NCBI GenBank assembly: GCA_041920565.1
Contig: JBHGXS010000036.1
Coordinates: 1-31,101, forward strand
Length of the DNA stretch: 31,101 nt
Direction of reading: 5' to 3'
DNA from: JAGHKQ01 sp041920565
Lineage (GTDB): Bacteria > Bacillota > Bacilli > Bacillales > Bacillaceae_G
Shown here: positions 23,489-31,003 of the stretch, piece after piece
How the letters are laid out: each line of letters starts with the position of its first letter
Numbering within the stretch: position 1 is the first letter of the stretch
Made by a program: the position numbers and the translations under genes
Notes under the pieces: model-generated
Seen by the model: the letters and a program-made list of their open reading frames with translations, nothing else
Told to the model about the DNA's origin: nothing
The model's database searches: none

Positions 23489-24640
23489 ATGTATTCGGAT
23501 CAGCCCGGTTTTCATAGAAGAACGCCTGAAGAATACTTAGAAGAAATCGAGCGCCTGAAGCGAGGGAAATTAAAGCTCTATGTAGGAGCAGCGCCCGGAG
23601 TTGGAAAAACTTACAAAATGCTGCAAGATGCACATGAAATGCGAAAAGAAGGTATCGATGTTGTCATCGGATTAGTAGAGACCCATGGACGCAAGGAAAC
23701 GGAACAAGCGATTGGCGATTTAGAACGAGTACCGTTAAAAGAAGTTCATTATAAAGGAAAGACTTTTTACGAAGTAAACGTAGAAGGGATTATAAATCGT
23801 GCACCGCAAGTGGTTATCATTGACGAACTGGCTCATACGAATATTCCGGGTTCTAAAAACAACAAACGATATATGGATGTTGAAGAAATTATAGAAGCAG
23901 GGATTTCTGTGGTGTCTGCTGTAAACATTCAACATTTGGAAAGCGTTCATGATATCGTGCAGCAAATTACCGGTGTAAAAGTGAGGGAGCGTATTCCTGA
24001 TACTATTTTACAAAAAGCCGACGAAATCCAGCTTGTGGATGTAACGCCCGAGACATTACGAAAAAGGCTGATGGACGGGAAGATTTATAAGAAGGAAAAA
24101 ATTGAGCGCAGCTTGGCGAATTTTTTTACTATTAATAACTTGGGAGCGCTGAGAGAGCTATCTTTGCGCGAAGTAGCGGATGATGTAGATGACAAAATCA
24201 GTCAGCTCGAAGAAATTATAGAAAATGGCCCCACAGGAATAAAGGAACGGATTCTCGTATGCGTGCAATATGGACCGACTGCCGACAAGCTGATTCGGCG
24301 GGGCTGGCGTATGGCCAGCCGCATGAATGCAGAGTTGTATATATTAAATGTAGAAAGAGGAAGCCTAGAAAATCTTTCGGGGGAAAAGCAACAAAAAATC
24401 TCGGAGTGGAAGGCGCTGACAGCGCAGTTTCATGCGACCTTCTTACATGAGCAAGCCAATGGGAGAAAACCGGCAGATGTAATTATTGACATAGCAAAAC
24501 AAAAACAAATCACACAAATTTTATTGGGACAATCAGCACGCACCCGCTGGGAAGAAATTATAAAGGGTTCTATCGTCAATACCATCATGAGAAAGACAAA
24601 AAACATTGATATTCATATCGTTTCGGACAACCGGTTTTAG
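23489..24640 (+). CDS. kdpD: Short KdpD: sensor and Usp domains without the histidine kinase
   Basis: The 383-residue protein matches the N-terminal cytoplasmic part of KdpD. Walker A is GAAPGVGKT (33-41), Walker B VVIIDE (108-113), and the KdpD signature AHTNIPGSKN follows. A universal-stress-protein domain covers about 250-380 (ILVCVQYGPTADKLIRRGWR near its start; ILLGQSARTRWEEIIKGS near its end). The four membrane helices, GAF region and kinase of full KdpD (about 900 residues) are absent, and no kdpE follows. The frame ends cleanly and the next gene has its own leader, so this looks like a natural short form, as reported in some other bacteria, rather than a fresh break. In S. aureus the KdpD Usp domain binds c-di-AMP; whether this one does is unknown. 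RBS GGAGGTG precedes the ATG. Confidence 0.9.
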   Translation: MYSDQPGFHRRTPEEYLEEIERLKRGKLKLYVGAAPGVGKTYKMLQDAHEMRKEGIDVVIGLVETHGRKETEQAIGDLERVPLKEVHYKGKTFYEVNVEGIINRAPQVVIIDELAHTNIPGSKNNKRYMDVEEIIEAGISVVSAVNIQHLESVHDIVQQITGVKVRERIPDTILQKADEIQLVDVTPETLRKRLMDGKIYKKEKIERSLANFFTINNLGALRELSLREVADDVDDKISQLEEIIENGPTGIKERILVCVQYGPTADKLIRRGWRMASRMNAELYILNVERGSLENLSGEKQQKISEWKALTAQFHATFLHEQANGRKPADVIIDIAKQKQITQILLGQSARTRWEEIIKGSIVNTIMRKTKNIDIHIVSDNRF

Positions 24641-24655
24641 ATTTGAGCAGACTCT

Positions 24656-24684
24656 TTTCGATTTCAGTTGTGCCTTGTTATACT
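24656..24684 (+). promoter_or_regulatory. Candidate promoter of the patatin-like gene
   Basis: TATACT (24679-24684) is a good -10 box; TTTCGA 17 bases upstream is a poor -35 box. It lies in the 90-base gap before the gene. Confidence 0.4.
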
Positions 24685-24730
24685 ATTTATATAGAAGAAA
24701 CTGTAAGAGAGAGTCGAGGAGAGAAAGCAG

Positions 24731-25588
24731 ATGTTAAAACAAACGGGATTAGTGTTGGAAGGCGGCGGCATGCGCGGTGTGTATACAGCCGGTGTACTGG
24801 AATTTTTTATGGAAAAAGACCTATTCTTCCCTTATATTATCGGTGTATCTGCCGGAGCATGCAATGCCGCTTCGTATTTATCGCGTCAAAAAGGACGAAA
24901 TAAACAAGTTAATATAGGATATATCAATCATCCGAACTATTTATCATACAAGAACTTATGGCGTAAGAAACAGCTGTTTGACATGGACTTTATTTTTGAT
25001 GAAATTCCAACGAAGCATGTTCCGTTTGATTTTGAGACATTTTATAATGGTACAGAAAGATTTGTCGTTGGGGCTACAGATATTGAAACGGGAGAACCGG
25101 TCTATTTTGAAAAGGCAGGAAGCCAACAAGATATGCTGACTGTGCTGCGGGCATCCAGCTCTTTACCGTTTATCGCTCCTATTGTGGAGTATCAAAATAG
25201 GAAGCTGTTAGACGGCGGCATTGTTGATCCAATCCCGGTCCGAAAAGCACAAAGCGATGGATTTGAAAAAAATGTACTCATCTTGACTCGAAACAAAGGC
25301 TATACAAAGAAAAAATCGAGTATGGGATGGCTTGTAGAACGGGCATTTGCTTCTTATCCGCAATTAGTTAATAAGATGAACAATCGTTACTTACTATATA
25401 ATGAGACGCTAAAATATATTGAAGAACAAGAAAAAGAAGGAAAGTTGTTTATTATTCGTCCCCTTGAAAAGCTGGAAGTGGGCAGAATGGAAAAGAATCA
25501 GCAAAAACTCACGGCTCTTTACGAGCAAGGATACAGAGATGCTGAACGAGCTTATGAAGATTTACAACGCTTTTTAGAAGCAAAATAG
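24731..25588 (+). CDS. Patatin-like phospholipase / esterase
   Basis: The 285-residue protein belongs to the patatin family, close to the bacterial YjjU group. It has the oxyanion-hole loop EGGGMRG (10-16), the nucleophile elbow GVSAG (38-42, Ser40), and the DGG motif (Asp161-Gly-Gly) completing the Ser-Asp dyad. No signal peptide or membrane segment is seen, so it is probably cytoplasmic or peripheral. RBS CGAGGAGAGAAAG precedes the ATG. Its own terminator follows. The natural substrate, presumably an acyl lipid, is unknown. Confidence 0.9.
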   Translation: MLKQTGLVLEGGGMRGVYTAGVLEFFMEKDLFFPYIIGVSAGACNAASYLSRQKGRNKQVNIGYINHPNYLSYKNLWRKKQLFDMDFIFDEIPTKHVPFDFETFYNGTERFVVGATDIETGEPVYFEKAGSQQDMLTVLRASSSLPFIAPIVEYQNRKLLDGGIVDPIPVRKAQSDGFEKNVLILTRNKGYTKKKSSMGWLVERAFASYPQLVNKMNNRYLLYNETLKYIEEQEKEGKLFIIRPLEKLEVGRMEKNQQKLTALYEQGYRDAERAYEDLQRFLEAK

Positions 25589-25626
25589 AACTCTTTCGGG
25601 TAATCCCGGAAGAGTCTTTTTTATTT
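25589..25626 (+). terminator. Terminator after the patatin-like gene
   Basis: ACTCTTTCGGG and CCCGGAAGAGT form the stem with a TAAT loop (one mismatch-like G-T) and a T6 run. Confidence 0.87.
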
Positions 25627-25667
25627 TTTAAGTATATATGAAACCCGTTACATAAAGGGAGCTATAG

Positions 25668-25700
25668 AAAAAGCCACAGCTTCCCAAGCTGTGGCTTTTT
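25668..25700 (-). terminator. Terminator of the purine permease gene
   Basis: AAAAAGCCACAGCTT and its exact complement form a 15-bp stem with a CCC loop. It can act in both directions and overlaps the permease stop codon region. Confidence 0.88.
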
Positions 25701-27000
25701 AGTGTGGCAAAAATACAAGCTGATATAAGAACAATACTGCAAAAACGTAGATAAGCGGATGTACTTCACGGAATTTGCCGCGTGCTATTTTCATTAACGG
25801 ATATGAGATAAAGCCCAGTGCAATCCCGGTTGCGATGCTGGATGTTAAAGGCATGCTTAAAACAACCAAAAATGCAGGGAATGCTTCATCAAATTGCTCC
25901 CAAGCGATATGGCGGACAGCACCAATCATTAAACTTCCGACGATGATAAGGGAAGGAGCAGTAATCGCAGCGACCCCGGAAACAGCACTGATTAACGGAC
26001 TAAAGAATGCTGCGATGACAAATAGTACAGCAACAACTAATGTAGTAAAACCTGTTCGTCCTCCAGCAGCTACACCGGCAGAAGATTCGATATACGCAGT
26101 TGTCGGGCTTGTTCCAAACATTGCTCCTACTGTAGTGGAAACAGAATCAGAAAGTAATGCACGTCCTGCGTTTGGAAGCTTGCCGTTTTTAATTAGCCCT
26201 GCTTGTTCTGTTACGCCAAGAAGCGTACCTGTTGTGTCAAAAAGAGTTACGAGCAAAAAGGAGAAGACAACGGCGTATAATCCATACTCAATTACATCAG
26301 ACACAGCGGTAATCGGATTCCATACGATTACGCCTTCCGGTAAATGAGGAAGAGAAGTAATTCCTTCTTTAAAGCTTAAGTTCCCTGTAAAATAGGAAAT
26401 TATACCAGTGACTAACATGCCGATGAACAAGGCTCCACTCACGTTTAAGGACATAAGGACAAGTGTAACGGCAAGGCCTGCTAACGCTAAAAGAACAGCT
26501 GGAGAATGAAGATTTCCTAACCCTACTAAGTTTGTCGGGTGATCTGTGATAATTTTTGTCATTCGTAATCCGATAAACGCAATGAATAACCCGATTCCGG
26601 CTGTAATGGCATGTTTTAAGCTTTCTGGAATTGCCTCAATTAATTTTGTACGGAACTTTGTTAAAGATAAAAGTAAAAATATAAGACCTGTAACAAATAC
26701 AGCTGAAAATGCGATTTTAAAATCAATGCCGCCGTTTGCTTGTACTACAGAATATGCAAAATAAGCGTTTAACCCCATCCCCGGAGCGATTGCAACCGGA
26801 AGATTTGCAAATAAAGCCATGCAAAGGGAGCCGACTACTGCTGCAATGATAGTGGCGGTAAATCCTTGCTGAAACGGAACTCCGCTATCCGCTAATATAA
26901 CAGGATTAACCACAATAATGTATGCCATTGTTAAAAACGTTGTAATCCCAGCGAGAATTTCTGTTTTGACTGAAGTATGATGATTTTTCAAATTAAACAT
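25699..27000 (-). CDS. NCS2/AzgA-family purine permease (PbuG-like)
   Basis: The 433-residue membrane transporter has about 12-14 hydrophobic segments. It fits the AzgA/PbuG branch of nucleobase-cation symporters: TEILAGITTFLTMAYII near the N-terminus, PGMGLNAYFAYSVV, a middle ITAGIGLFIAFIGL, and SSAGVAAGGRTGFT before the later helices. Family members import hypoxanthine, guanine or adenine; the exact base is not readable here (B. subtilis has both PbuG and PbuO). RBS AAAGGATG precedes the ATG. Its 5' leader of about 105 bases lacks a purine riboswitch core. Confidence 0.9.
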   Translation of the reverse strand: MFNLKNHHTSVKTEILAGITTFLTMAYIIVVNPVILADSGVPFQQGFTATIIAAVVGSLCMALFANLPVAIAPGMGLNAYFAYSVVQANGGIDFKIAFSAVFVTGLIFLLLSLTKFRTKLIEAIPESLKHAITAGIGLFIAFIGLRMTKIITDHPTNLVGLGNLHSPAVLLALAGLAVTLVLMSLNVSGALFIGMLVTGIISYFTGNLSFKEGITSLPHLPEGVIVWNPITAVSDVIEYGLYAVVFSFLLVTLFDTTGTLLGVTEQAGLIKNGKLPNAGRALLSDSVSTTVGAMFGTSPTTAYIESSAGVAAGGRTGFTTLVVAVLFVIAAFFSPLISAVSGVAAITAPSLIIVGSLMIGAVRHIAWEQFDEAFPAFLVVLSMPLTSSIATGIALGFISYPLMKIARGKFREVHPLIYVFAVLFLYQLVFLPH

Positions 27001-27312
27001 AAAAGCATCCTTTCTATATTAAAGCGAATAATAACGACGACAGTTATATATAATATTCGTTATTAGGATATTTGGCAAGAAAAAAGTTTTATCATTTTGT
27101 AAGAAATTTCATAGTGTAGAATTAAATTCAAAAAACTTCAATATTTTTTACAAAACAGTCGAGATAGGAATAGTTTTTTTTGAAACGTTGCGGTAATAAC
27201 AAGAAAATGATGGGAATTATGATGTTGCACCAATAACAAGAATTTCTTCATGTAAAACAGATGCACTTAGCAAAGTATAAGAATGTCTCATTATTTTATA
27301 GGGGTGATTACG
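27001..27312. other. Divergent intergenic region between permease and dehydrogenase
   Basis: The region holds the leftward permease promoter (27113-27141). A 9-bp inverted repeat (TAATAACGA 27029-27037 with TCGTTATTA 27057-27065) lies in that gene's leader close to its RBS. The string AATAACAAGAA occurs twice (near 27193 and 27233), ahead of the dehydrogenase. No gene and no purine riboswitch core was found. Confidence 0.5.
27113..27141 (-). promoter_or_regulatory. Sigma-A-type promoter of the purine permease gene
   Basis: Read on the minus strand, TTGAAG (27141-27136) and TACACT (27118-27113) are 17 bases apart, giving a leader of roughly 105 bases. Confidence 0.6.
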
Positions 27313-28188
27313 ATGACAAAGAAAAATCAGCAAACAAGCAAGCAAGGACAACCGCCGCAGCATCAAGATAAACAACCTGGCTTAGAGACACTTATGAGTC
27401 CGAGACCACAGTCAGAAGATGATTCCTATAAGGGAAGCGGGAAATTAAAGGGGAAAATCGCATTAATTACCGGAGGAGACAGCGGAATTGGAAAAGCGGT
27501 AGCACTGGCTTTTGCAAAAGAAGGCGCAGATATTGCCATTGCTTATTTGGACGAGCATGAAGATGCAGAGACAACGAAACAACTTGTTCAGAAGTACGGA
27601 GTGAAATGCATTTCGTTTGCTGGTGATCTTGGAGAAGAAGCATTTTGTAAGCAAGTTGTAGAAGATACAGTGTCGCAGCTTGGCAGCCTTAACATTGTCG
27701 TAAATAACCTTGCGCAGCATTATCCGCAGCAAGGATTGGAATACATAACTGCCGAGCAGCTTGAAAAAACGTTTCGTGTAAATGTATATTCCTATTTTTA
27801 TGTAACGAAAGCGGCTCTATACCACTTAAAGCAAGGAGACGCCATTATTAATACAGCTTCCATTACTGCTTATCAAGGAAACGAACAGCTTATCGATTAT
27901 TCAGCTACAAAAGGAGCTATTGTTACATTTACTCGTTCCTTATCCCAATCGTTAATTAAGAAAGGTATAAGGGTAAATGGGGTTGCTCCGGGACCGGTTT
28001 GGACTCCGCTTATTCCGTCCAGCTTCCCTGAGGATAAAGTGGCCCAGTTTGGGACGGATGTACCGATGGGAAGAGCGGGGCAGCCATGGGAGCTCGCTCC
28101 TGCATATGTGTATTTGGCCTCCAATGATTCGACTTACGTATCAGGGCAAATGCTCCATATAAACGGCGGTGTTGTGGTGAACGGGTAA
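27313..28188 (+). CDS. Short-chain dehydrogenase/reductase with extended N-terminus
   Basis: The 291-residue NAD(P)-dependent oxidoreductase has cofactor motif TGGDSGIG (53-60), NNLAQ (131-135, in place of the classical NNAG), catalytic Ser183 and YSATK (Tyr196, Lys200), and PGPVWTPL after the active site. A polar Gln/Lys/Pro-rich extension of about 45 residues precedes the Rossmann fold. Both features are typical of the YhdF/YhxD/YdaD group of Bacillus, some of which are general-stress proteins. I place the start at the ATG at 27313, since AGGGGTGATT is its RBS; an earlier in-frame ATG at 27283 lacks one. Substrate unknown. Confidence 0.88.
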   Translation: MTKKNQQTSKQGQPPQHQDKQPGLETLMSPRPQSEDDSYKGSGKLKGKIALITGGDSGIGKAVALAFAKEGADIAIAYLDEHEDAETTKQLVQKYGVKCISFAGDLGEEAFCKQVVEDTVSQLGSLNIVVNNLAQHYPQQGLEYITAEQLEKTFRVNVYSYFYVTKAALYHLKQGDAIINTASITAYQGNEQLIDYSATKGAIVTFTRSLSQSLIKKGIRVNGVAPGPVWTPLIPSSFPEDKVAQFGTDVPMGRAGQPWELAPAYVYLASNDSTYVSGQMLHINGGVVVNG

Positions 28189-28198
28189 AAGGAAACAG

Positions 28199-28233
28199 GA
28201 AAAAGCAGATATCTAAAAGGATGTCTGCTTTTT
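28199..28233 (+). terminator. Terminator after the dehydrogenase gene
   Basis: AAAAAGCAGATATC and GATGTCTGCTTTTT form the stem with one G-T pair, followed by T residues. Confidence 0.85.
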
Positions 28234-28308
28234 AGCTAATAAAGGAATTCATAGATTTTTTCGGGTAACAAAATATAAGATTGTAGGTAATGGCAGTGGA
28301 GGGATTGC

Positions 28309-29088
28309 ATGAAAAGATTACTTACAATCATCAGTGTTATTTTTATGCTGTCTGTATTTCCAAATCCATCATCTACCGAAGAACTGTCACCGGACCGTTT
28401 GATTTTGATTAATGTGGCGACAAATCAGCTTTCTTTTTTTGAAAACGGAAAGTACATCAAAACATTTCCGATTTCTACAGGAAAAAAAGAAAGCCCTACC
28501 CCCCATGGGGACTTTAAAGTGATCAACAAATATAAGAATAAAAAGTATCATCGAAAAAATATTCCGGGGGGCGATCCTGCAAATCCATTGGGAACGCGCT
28601 GGCTCGGATTAAACAAAAAGGAATATGCCATTCACGGCACCAGTCGGGAAGGAACAATCGGCACGTATGAGTCAAATGGCTGTATTCGCATGCATGATCG
28701 AGATATACAATGGCTTTACGAGCGTGTTCCCGTTCGTACAAGAGTGGTAATCTCCAGCTTTTATGCCGCACCGGAACTTGCGGCTCATCAATACGGATAC
28801 CGGGTTATCAGTTGGAATGGAAAAGATGTTCTTCCGGAACAAGTAGGAGTTCTTACCGTTATGGATCGCGCAAAATTATATTGGCAAGAACCGAACGGTC
28901 AATTTACCGCAATTCGAGATGTATTTCCGAATGAAACATTTGTGGTTTATTCCTTTAACAGAGAAGGAAAGTATTATGTGGGCAATAATTTATATATTGT
29001 AGATTCGACTCATGCAGCGGTGAAATATACAGAAGTTCCTCGCTATATTATCGTCAATCAATACAAACGGGCGAAAGGTGTTCAATAA
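28309..29088 (+). CDS. Exported L,D-transpeptidase (YkuD domain)
   Basis: The 259-residue protein has a signal sequence (about 1-23) and a YkuD catalytic domain (about 30-150). The active-site motif is HGTSREGTIGTYESNGCIRM, with His109 and catalytic Cys125 in SNGCIRM. Such enzymes make 3-3 cross-links in peptidoglycan or attach other groups to the stem peptide. No LysM is present; the last 100 residues (about 155-259) are a beta-rich domain I cannot name, ending KRAKGVQ. RBS GGAGGGATT precedes the ATG. The insertion sequence begins 44 bases after its stop. Confidence 0.9.
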   Translation: MKRLLTIISVIFMLSVFPNPSSTEELSPDRLILINVATNQLSFFENGKYIKTFPISTGKKESPTPHGDFKVINKYKNKKYHRKNIPGGDPANPLGTRWLGLNKKEYAIHGTSREGTIGTYESNGCIRMHDRDIQWLYERVPVRTRVVISSFYAAPELAAHQYGYRVISWNGKDVLPEQVGVLTVMDRAKLYWQEPNGQFTAIRDVFPNETFVVYSFNREGKYYVGNNLYIVDSTHAAVKYTEVPRYIIVNQYKRAKGVQ

Positions 29089-29128
29089 AGATGATGGGTA
29101 ATTTGTGATTAGGAAGATAAACAAAATA

Positions 29129-29190
29129 AAAAGAGGCTGACTCAAAAGGTCACTGAAATGTGACCTTTGGAAGTCAGCTTTCTCTTTTTG
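29129..29190. repeat. Left-end hairpin of the insertion sequence
   Basis: GCTGACT pairs with AGTCAGC and AAAGGTCAC pairs with GTGACCTTT around a TGAAAT loop; outer AAAGAG/CTCTTT extend the stem. With the T-run after it on the plus strand it should also terminate transcription from the upstream L,D-transpeptidase gene. Confidence 0.8.
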
Positions 29191-29240
29191 GTTGAAACCA
29201 GGCGAAATTTGTAAATATTTTGTCTGGTTTCAACCTTTTT
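29190..29240. terminator. Second hairpin inside the insertion sequence, 3' of the transposase
   Basis: GGTTGAAACCAG (29190-29201) and CTGGTTTCAACC (29224-29235) form a 12-bp perfect stem with a 22-base loop, flanked by T5 and T7 on the plus strand and, in complement, A-runs on the other. Confidence 0.7.
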
Positions 29241-29250
29241 TTGTTATCTC

Positions 29251-30822
29251 TTAGGCTGTGATGGACCGATTTTGGTCCATCACAGCCTTCTTGAGAAGAT
29301 TATGGGCAACACAAATAAGCCCCCACTCCACCGTAATTTTTGAGAGGCCTCGCAGAAGAAACCGACGGAATCCTCGGTTGTGTTTGATTTGTCCATACAC
29401 ACTTTCAATTTCCGCCATGCGTTTCGTATAGACTTGTCGCCCTTCTTCACTCAAGAGCTTCTCGCGAATCTCTTTCCGTTGCTGGACGTTCTTTATACTC
29501 AGTTGAATCGTCTTTTTTTCTTTTCCTTTGGCGCATACTTGTTGAAATGGACATCCTTCACACTCCTGACACGTATACTCTCGTTTCACGCTTTCGTAGC
29601 CCGTTTCCGTTTTCCGTACCTTTTCTCGTTGAAATATCAGTCGTTTTCCTTGTTGACAGATAAACTCATCTAACTCTTCATCATATGTCATATTCTCGAC
29701 ACGCCCGACTTGTTTCGCAAAGCTTCGTTTTTGTTCTTGATCAAACGTATGGTATTTCAGGAATGCTTCGATGTTCTGTTCGGCAAGGTAGGTATAGTTT
29801 TCTTCACTCCCATATCCTGCGTCCGCAATGATGACATCCGGTACGTTTCGTCCGTGACGTTTCAGTTCTTCTATATGAGGAATGAGACACGTGGTATCTG
29901 CCGCACGTTGATGGAGAGTGAACCCTGTGATAAACTGATTTTCCGTTCCCGTTTGAATGTTGTATCCCGGCTTTAATTGTCCATTTTTCATGTGGTCTTC
30001 CTTCATGCGCATAAACGTCGCATCTGGATCGGTCTTCGAGTAGCTGTTTCGCCCCTGGAATGTGGCGTGTTGTTCCTCATATTTCTTCTTGCGCGGAAGA
30101 AGGTCCTCTTCCAGCTTCTTCTTCGCTTTCTCTAGTTCCTTATTCTTCGGTTCTTGTTTCAGTTTTTCCTCTATCTTCTGGATCGTGTTCTCAATCTGTT
30201 CGGATGTGACAGGATGTTCCTTCAGATATTCTTCCAGGTCCTTGTCTCCATAGGTTTTCTGTTCCGCTTCGTTGACCCCTTCAATGTGTGCCTCTATTTC
30301 ATGATAGGTGTGGTCTAGTTTTGTATCATATTTCTCTGTTGCCTTTCTCCAGACGAACGTATACCGATTCGCCTGCGCTTCTACTTTGGTCCCATCTAGG
30401 TAATACCGAGTTCCACTAATATAGCCTTGTTCTTTCAAGAGATCGACAATCGAGAAGAACACTTGATAGATGACATCCCGAAGGTGACCCGAGCGAAAGC
30501 GATTCAGTGTACGGAAATCGGGAGTTTGGCATCCGCTGAGCCACATAAAGTAAATATTTTCACGCAGGGCTTTGGCAATCATGCGAGAGGTGTAGATGTT
30601 TTGCGTGTAGGCGTACACGAGCACTTTCGTCATCATTTTCGGATGATAACTGCTTCGTCCGCCACCTTTATAAGAGGATAAAAAGAGATTCCTATCCAGT
30701 TGTTCGACTGCTTCATGTACCACACGCACCAGATGGTTTTCAGGAATAAGGATTTGTAAATCCAGGGGTAGAATCAGTTGGTCCATGTTATAATCAAGAA
30801 AAGTAATGGTTTCATTACGCAT
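29251..30822 (-). CDS. IS1182-family-like transposase, apparently intact
   Basis: The 523-residue transposase has an N-terminal DUF772-like domain (about 15-125, with PDFRTLNRFR), then a DDE nuclease: Asp143 in YLDGTKVEA, Asp334 in IADAGYGSEENY and Glu473 in IESVYGQIKHNRGFRRF. A Lys/Glu-rich coiled-coil-like insert spans about 165-255. A zinc-finger-like set, Cys418, 421, 424 and 430 (YTCQECEGCPFQQVC), precedes the last catalytic Glu, as usual in this family. RBS AAGGAGCGA precedes the ATG. No stop or frameshift interrupts it. The last codons lie in a 14-bp palindrome (29254-29287), so the C-terminal residues are partly dictated by a hairpin. Confidence 0.92.
   Translation of the reverse strand: MRNETITFLDYNMDQLILPLDLQILIPENHLVRVVHEAVEQLDRNLFLSSYKGGGRSSYHPKMMTKVLVYAYTQNIYTSRMIAKALRENIYFMWLSGCQTPDFRTLNRFRSGHLRDVIYQVFFSIVDLLKEQGYISGTRYYLDGTKVEAQANRYTFVWRKATEKYDTKLDHTYHEIEAHIEGVNEAEQKTYGDKDLEEYLKEHPVTSEQIENTIQKIEEKLKQEPKNKELEKAKKKLEEDLLPRKKKYEEQHATFQGRNSYSKTDPDATFMRMKEDHMKNGQLKPGYNIQTGTENQFITGFTLHQRAADTTCLIPHIEELKRHGRNVPDVIIADAGYGSEENYTYLAEQNIEAFLKYHTFDQEQKRSFAKQVGRVENMTYDEELDEFICQQGKRLIFQREKVRKTETGYESVKREYTCQECEGCPFQQVCAKGKEKKTIQLSIKNVQQRKEIREKLLSEEGRQVYTKRMAEIESVYGQIKHNRGFRRFLLRGLSKITVEWGLICVAHNLLKKAVMDQNRSITA
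29254..29287. repeat. Perfect 14-bp inverted repeat at the transposase stop codon
   Basis: GGCTGTGATGGACC (29254-29267) and GGTCCATCACAGCC (29274-29287) flank a 6-base loop. The repeat lies within the last codons of the transposase gene, ending at the stop. Confidence 0.9.
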
Positions 30823-30903
30823 AAGAAGTCGCTCCTTGTATGGTTTTGTCTCGTCAACTTAATTATACTAGGGAGCGACTTCTTTTTGTTAAAAAAACAA
30901 GGA

Positions 30904-30952
30904 AAGGGTGCCCCAAAAGGCTAGCGCTATGCGCTACCTTTTTGGGACACCC
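30904..30952. repeat. Right-end hairpin of the insertion sequence
   Basis: AGGGTG, CCCAAAAGG and AGCG on one side pair with CGCT, CCTTTTTGGG and CACCCT on the other around a CTAT loop. It mirrors the left-end hairpin in position and shape, but not in sequence of the inner arms. Confidence 0.8.
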
Positions 30953-30969
30953 TCCATAGCCATCAAGTT

Positions 30970-31003
30970 AAGGTTCAAAAGCTTTCAGCTTTTGAGCCTT
31001 TTA
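30970..31003. terminator. Terminator-like hairpin outside the insertion sequence
   Basis: GGTTCAAAAGCT and AGCTTTTGAGCC form a 12-bp stem (one G-T) with a TTC loop, then CTTTTATT on the plus strand. It could be the original terminator of the L,D-transpeptidase gene, now cut off by the insertion, and/or that of the minus-strand gene to its right. Confidence 0.7.

Larger units (their letters stand above)
29133..30954 (-). mobile_element. IS1182-family-like insertion sequence
   Basis: The element encloses one full transposase gene. The left end GAGGCTGACTCAAAAGGT and the right end read inward, GAGGGTGTCCCAAAAAGGT, are imperfect inverted repeats (12 of the first 15 bases agree, then GGT after a one-base gap). 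Both ends fold into long hairpins. No clear target duplication is seen (AAAA before, CATA after), so the limits are good to a few bases only. Base composition is somewhat richer in GC than the neighbouring genes, fitting recent arrival. Confidence 0.82.

Noticed and set aside
27001..27106. Purine riboswitch in the permease leader
   Set aside because: Purine permease genes often have one, so I searched the minus-strand leader for the conserved core (TATGG, TCTACC, CCGTAAA, GACTA). None is present; only a plain hairpin was found.
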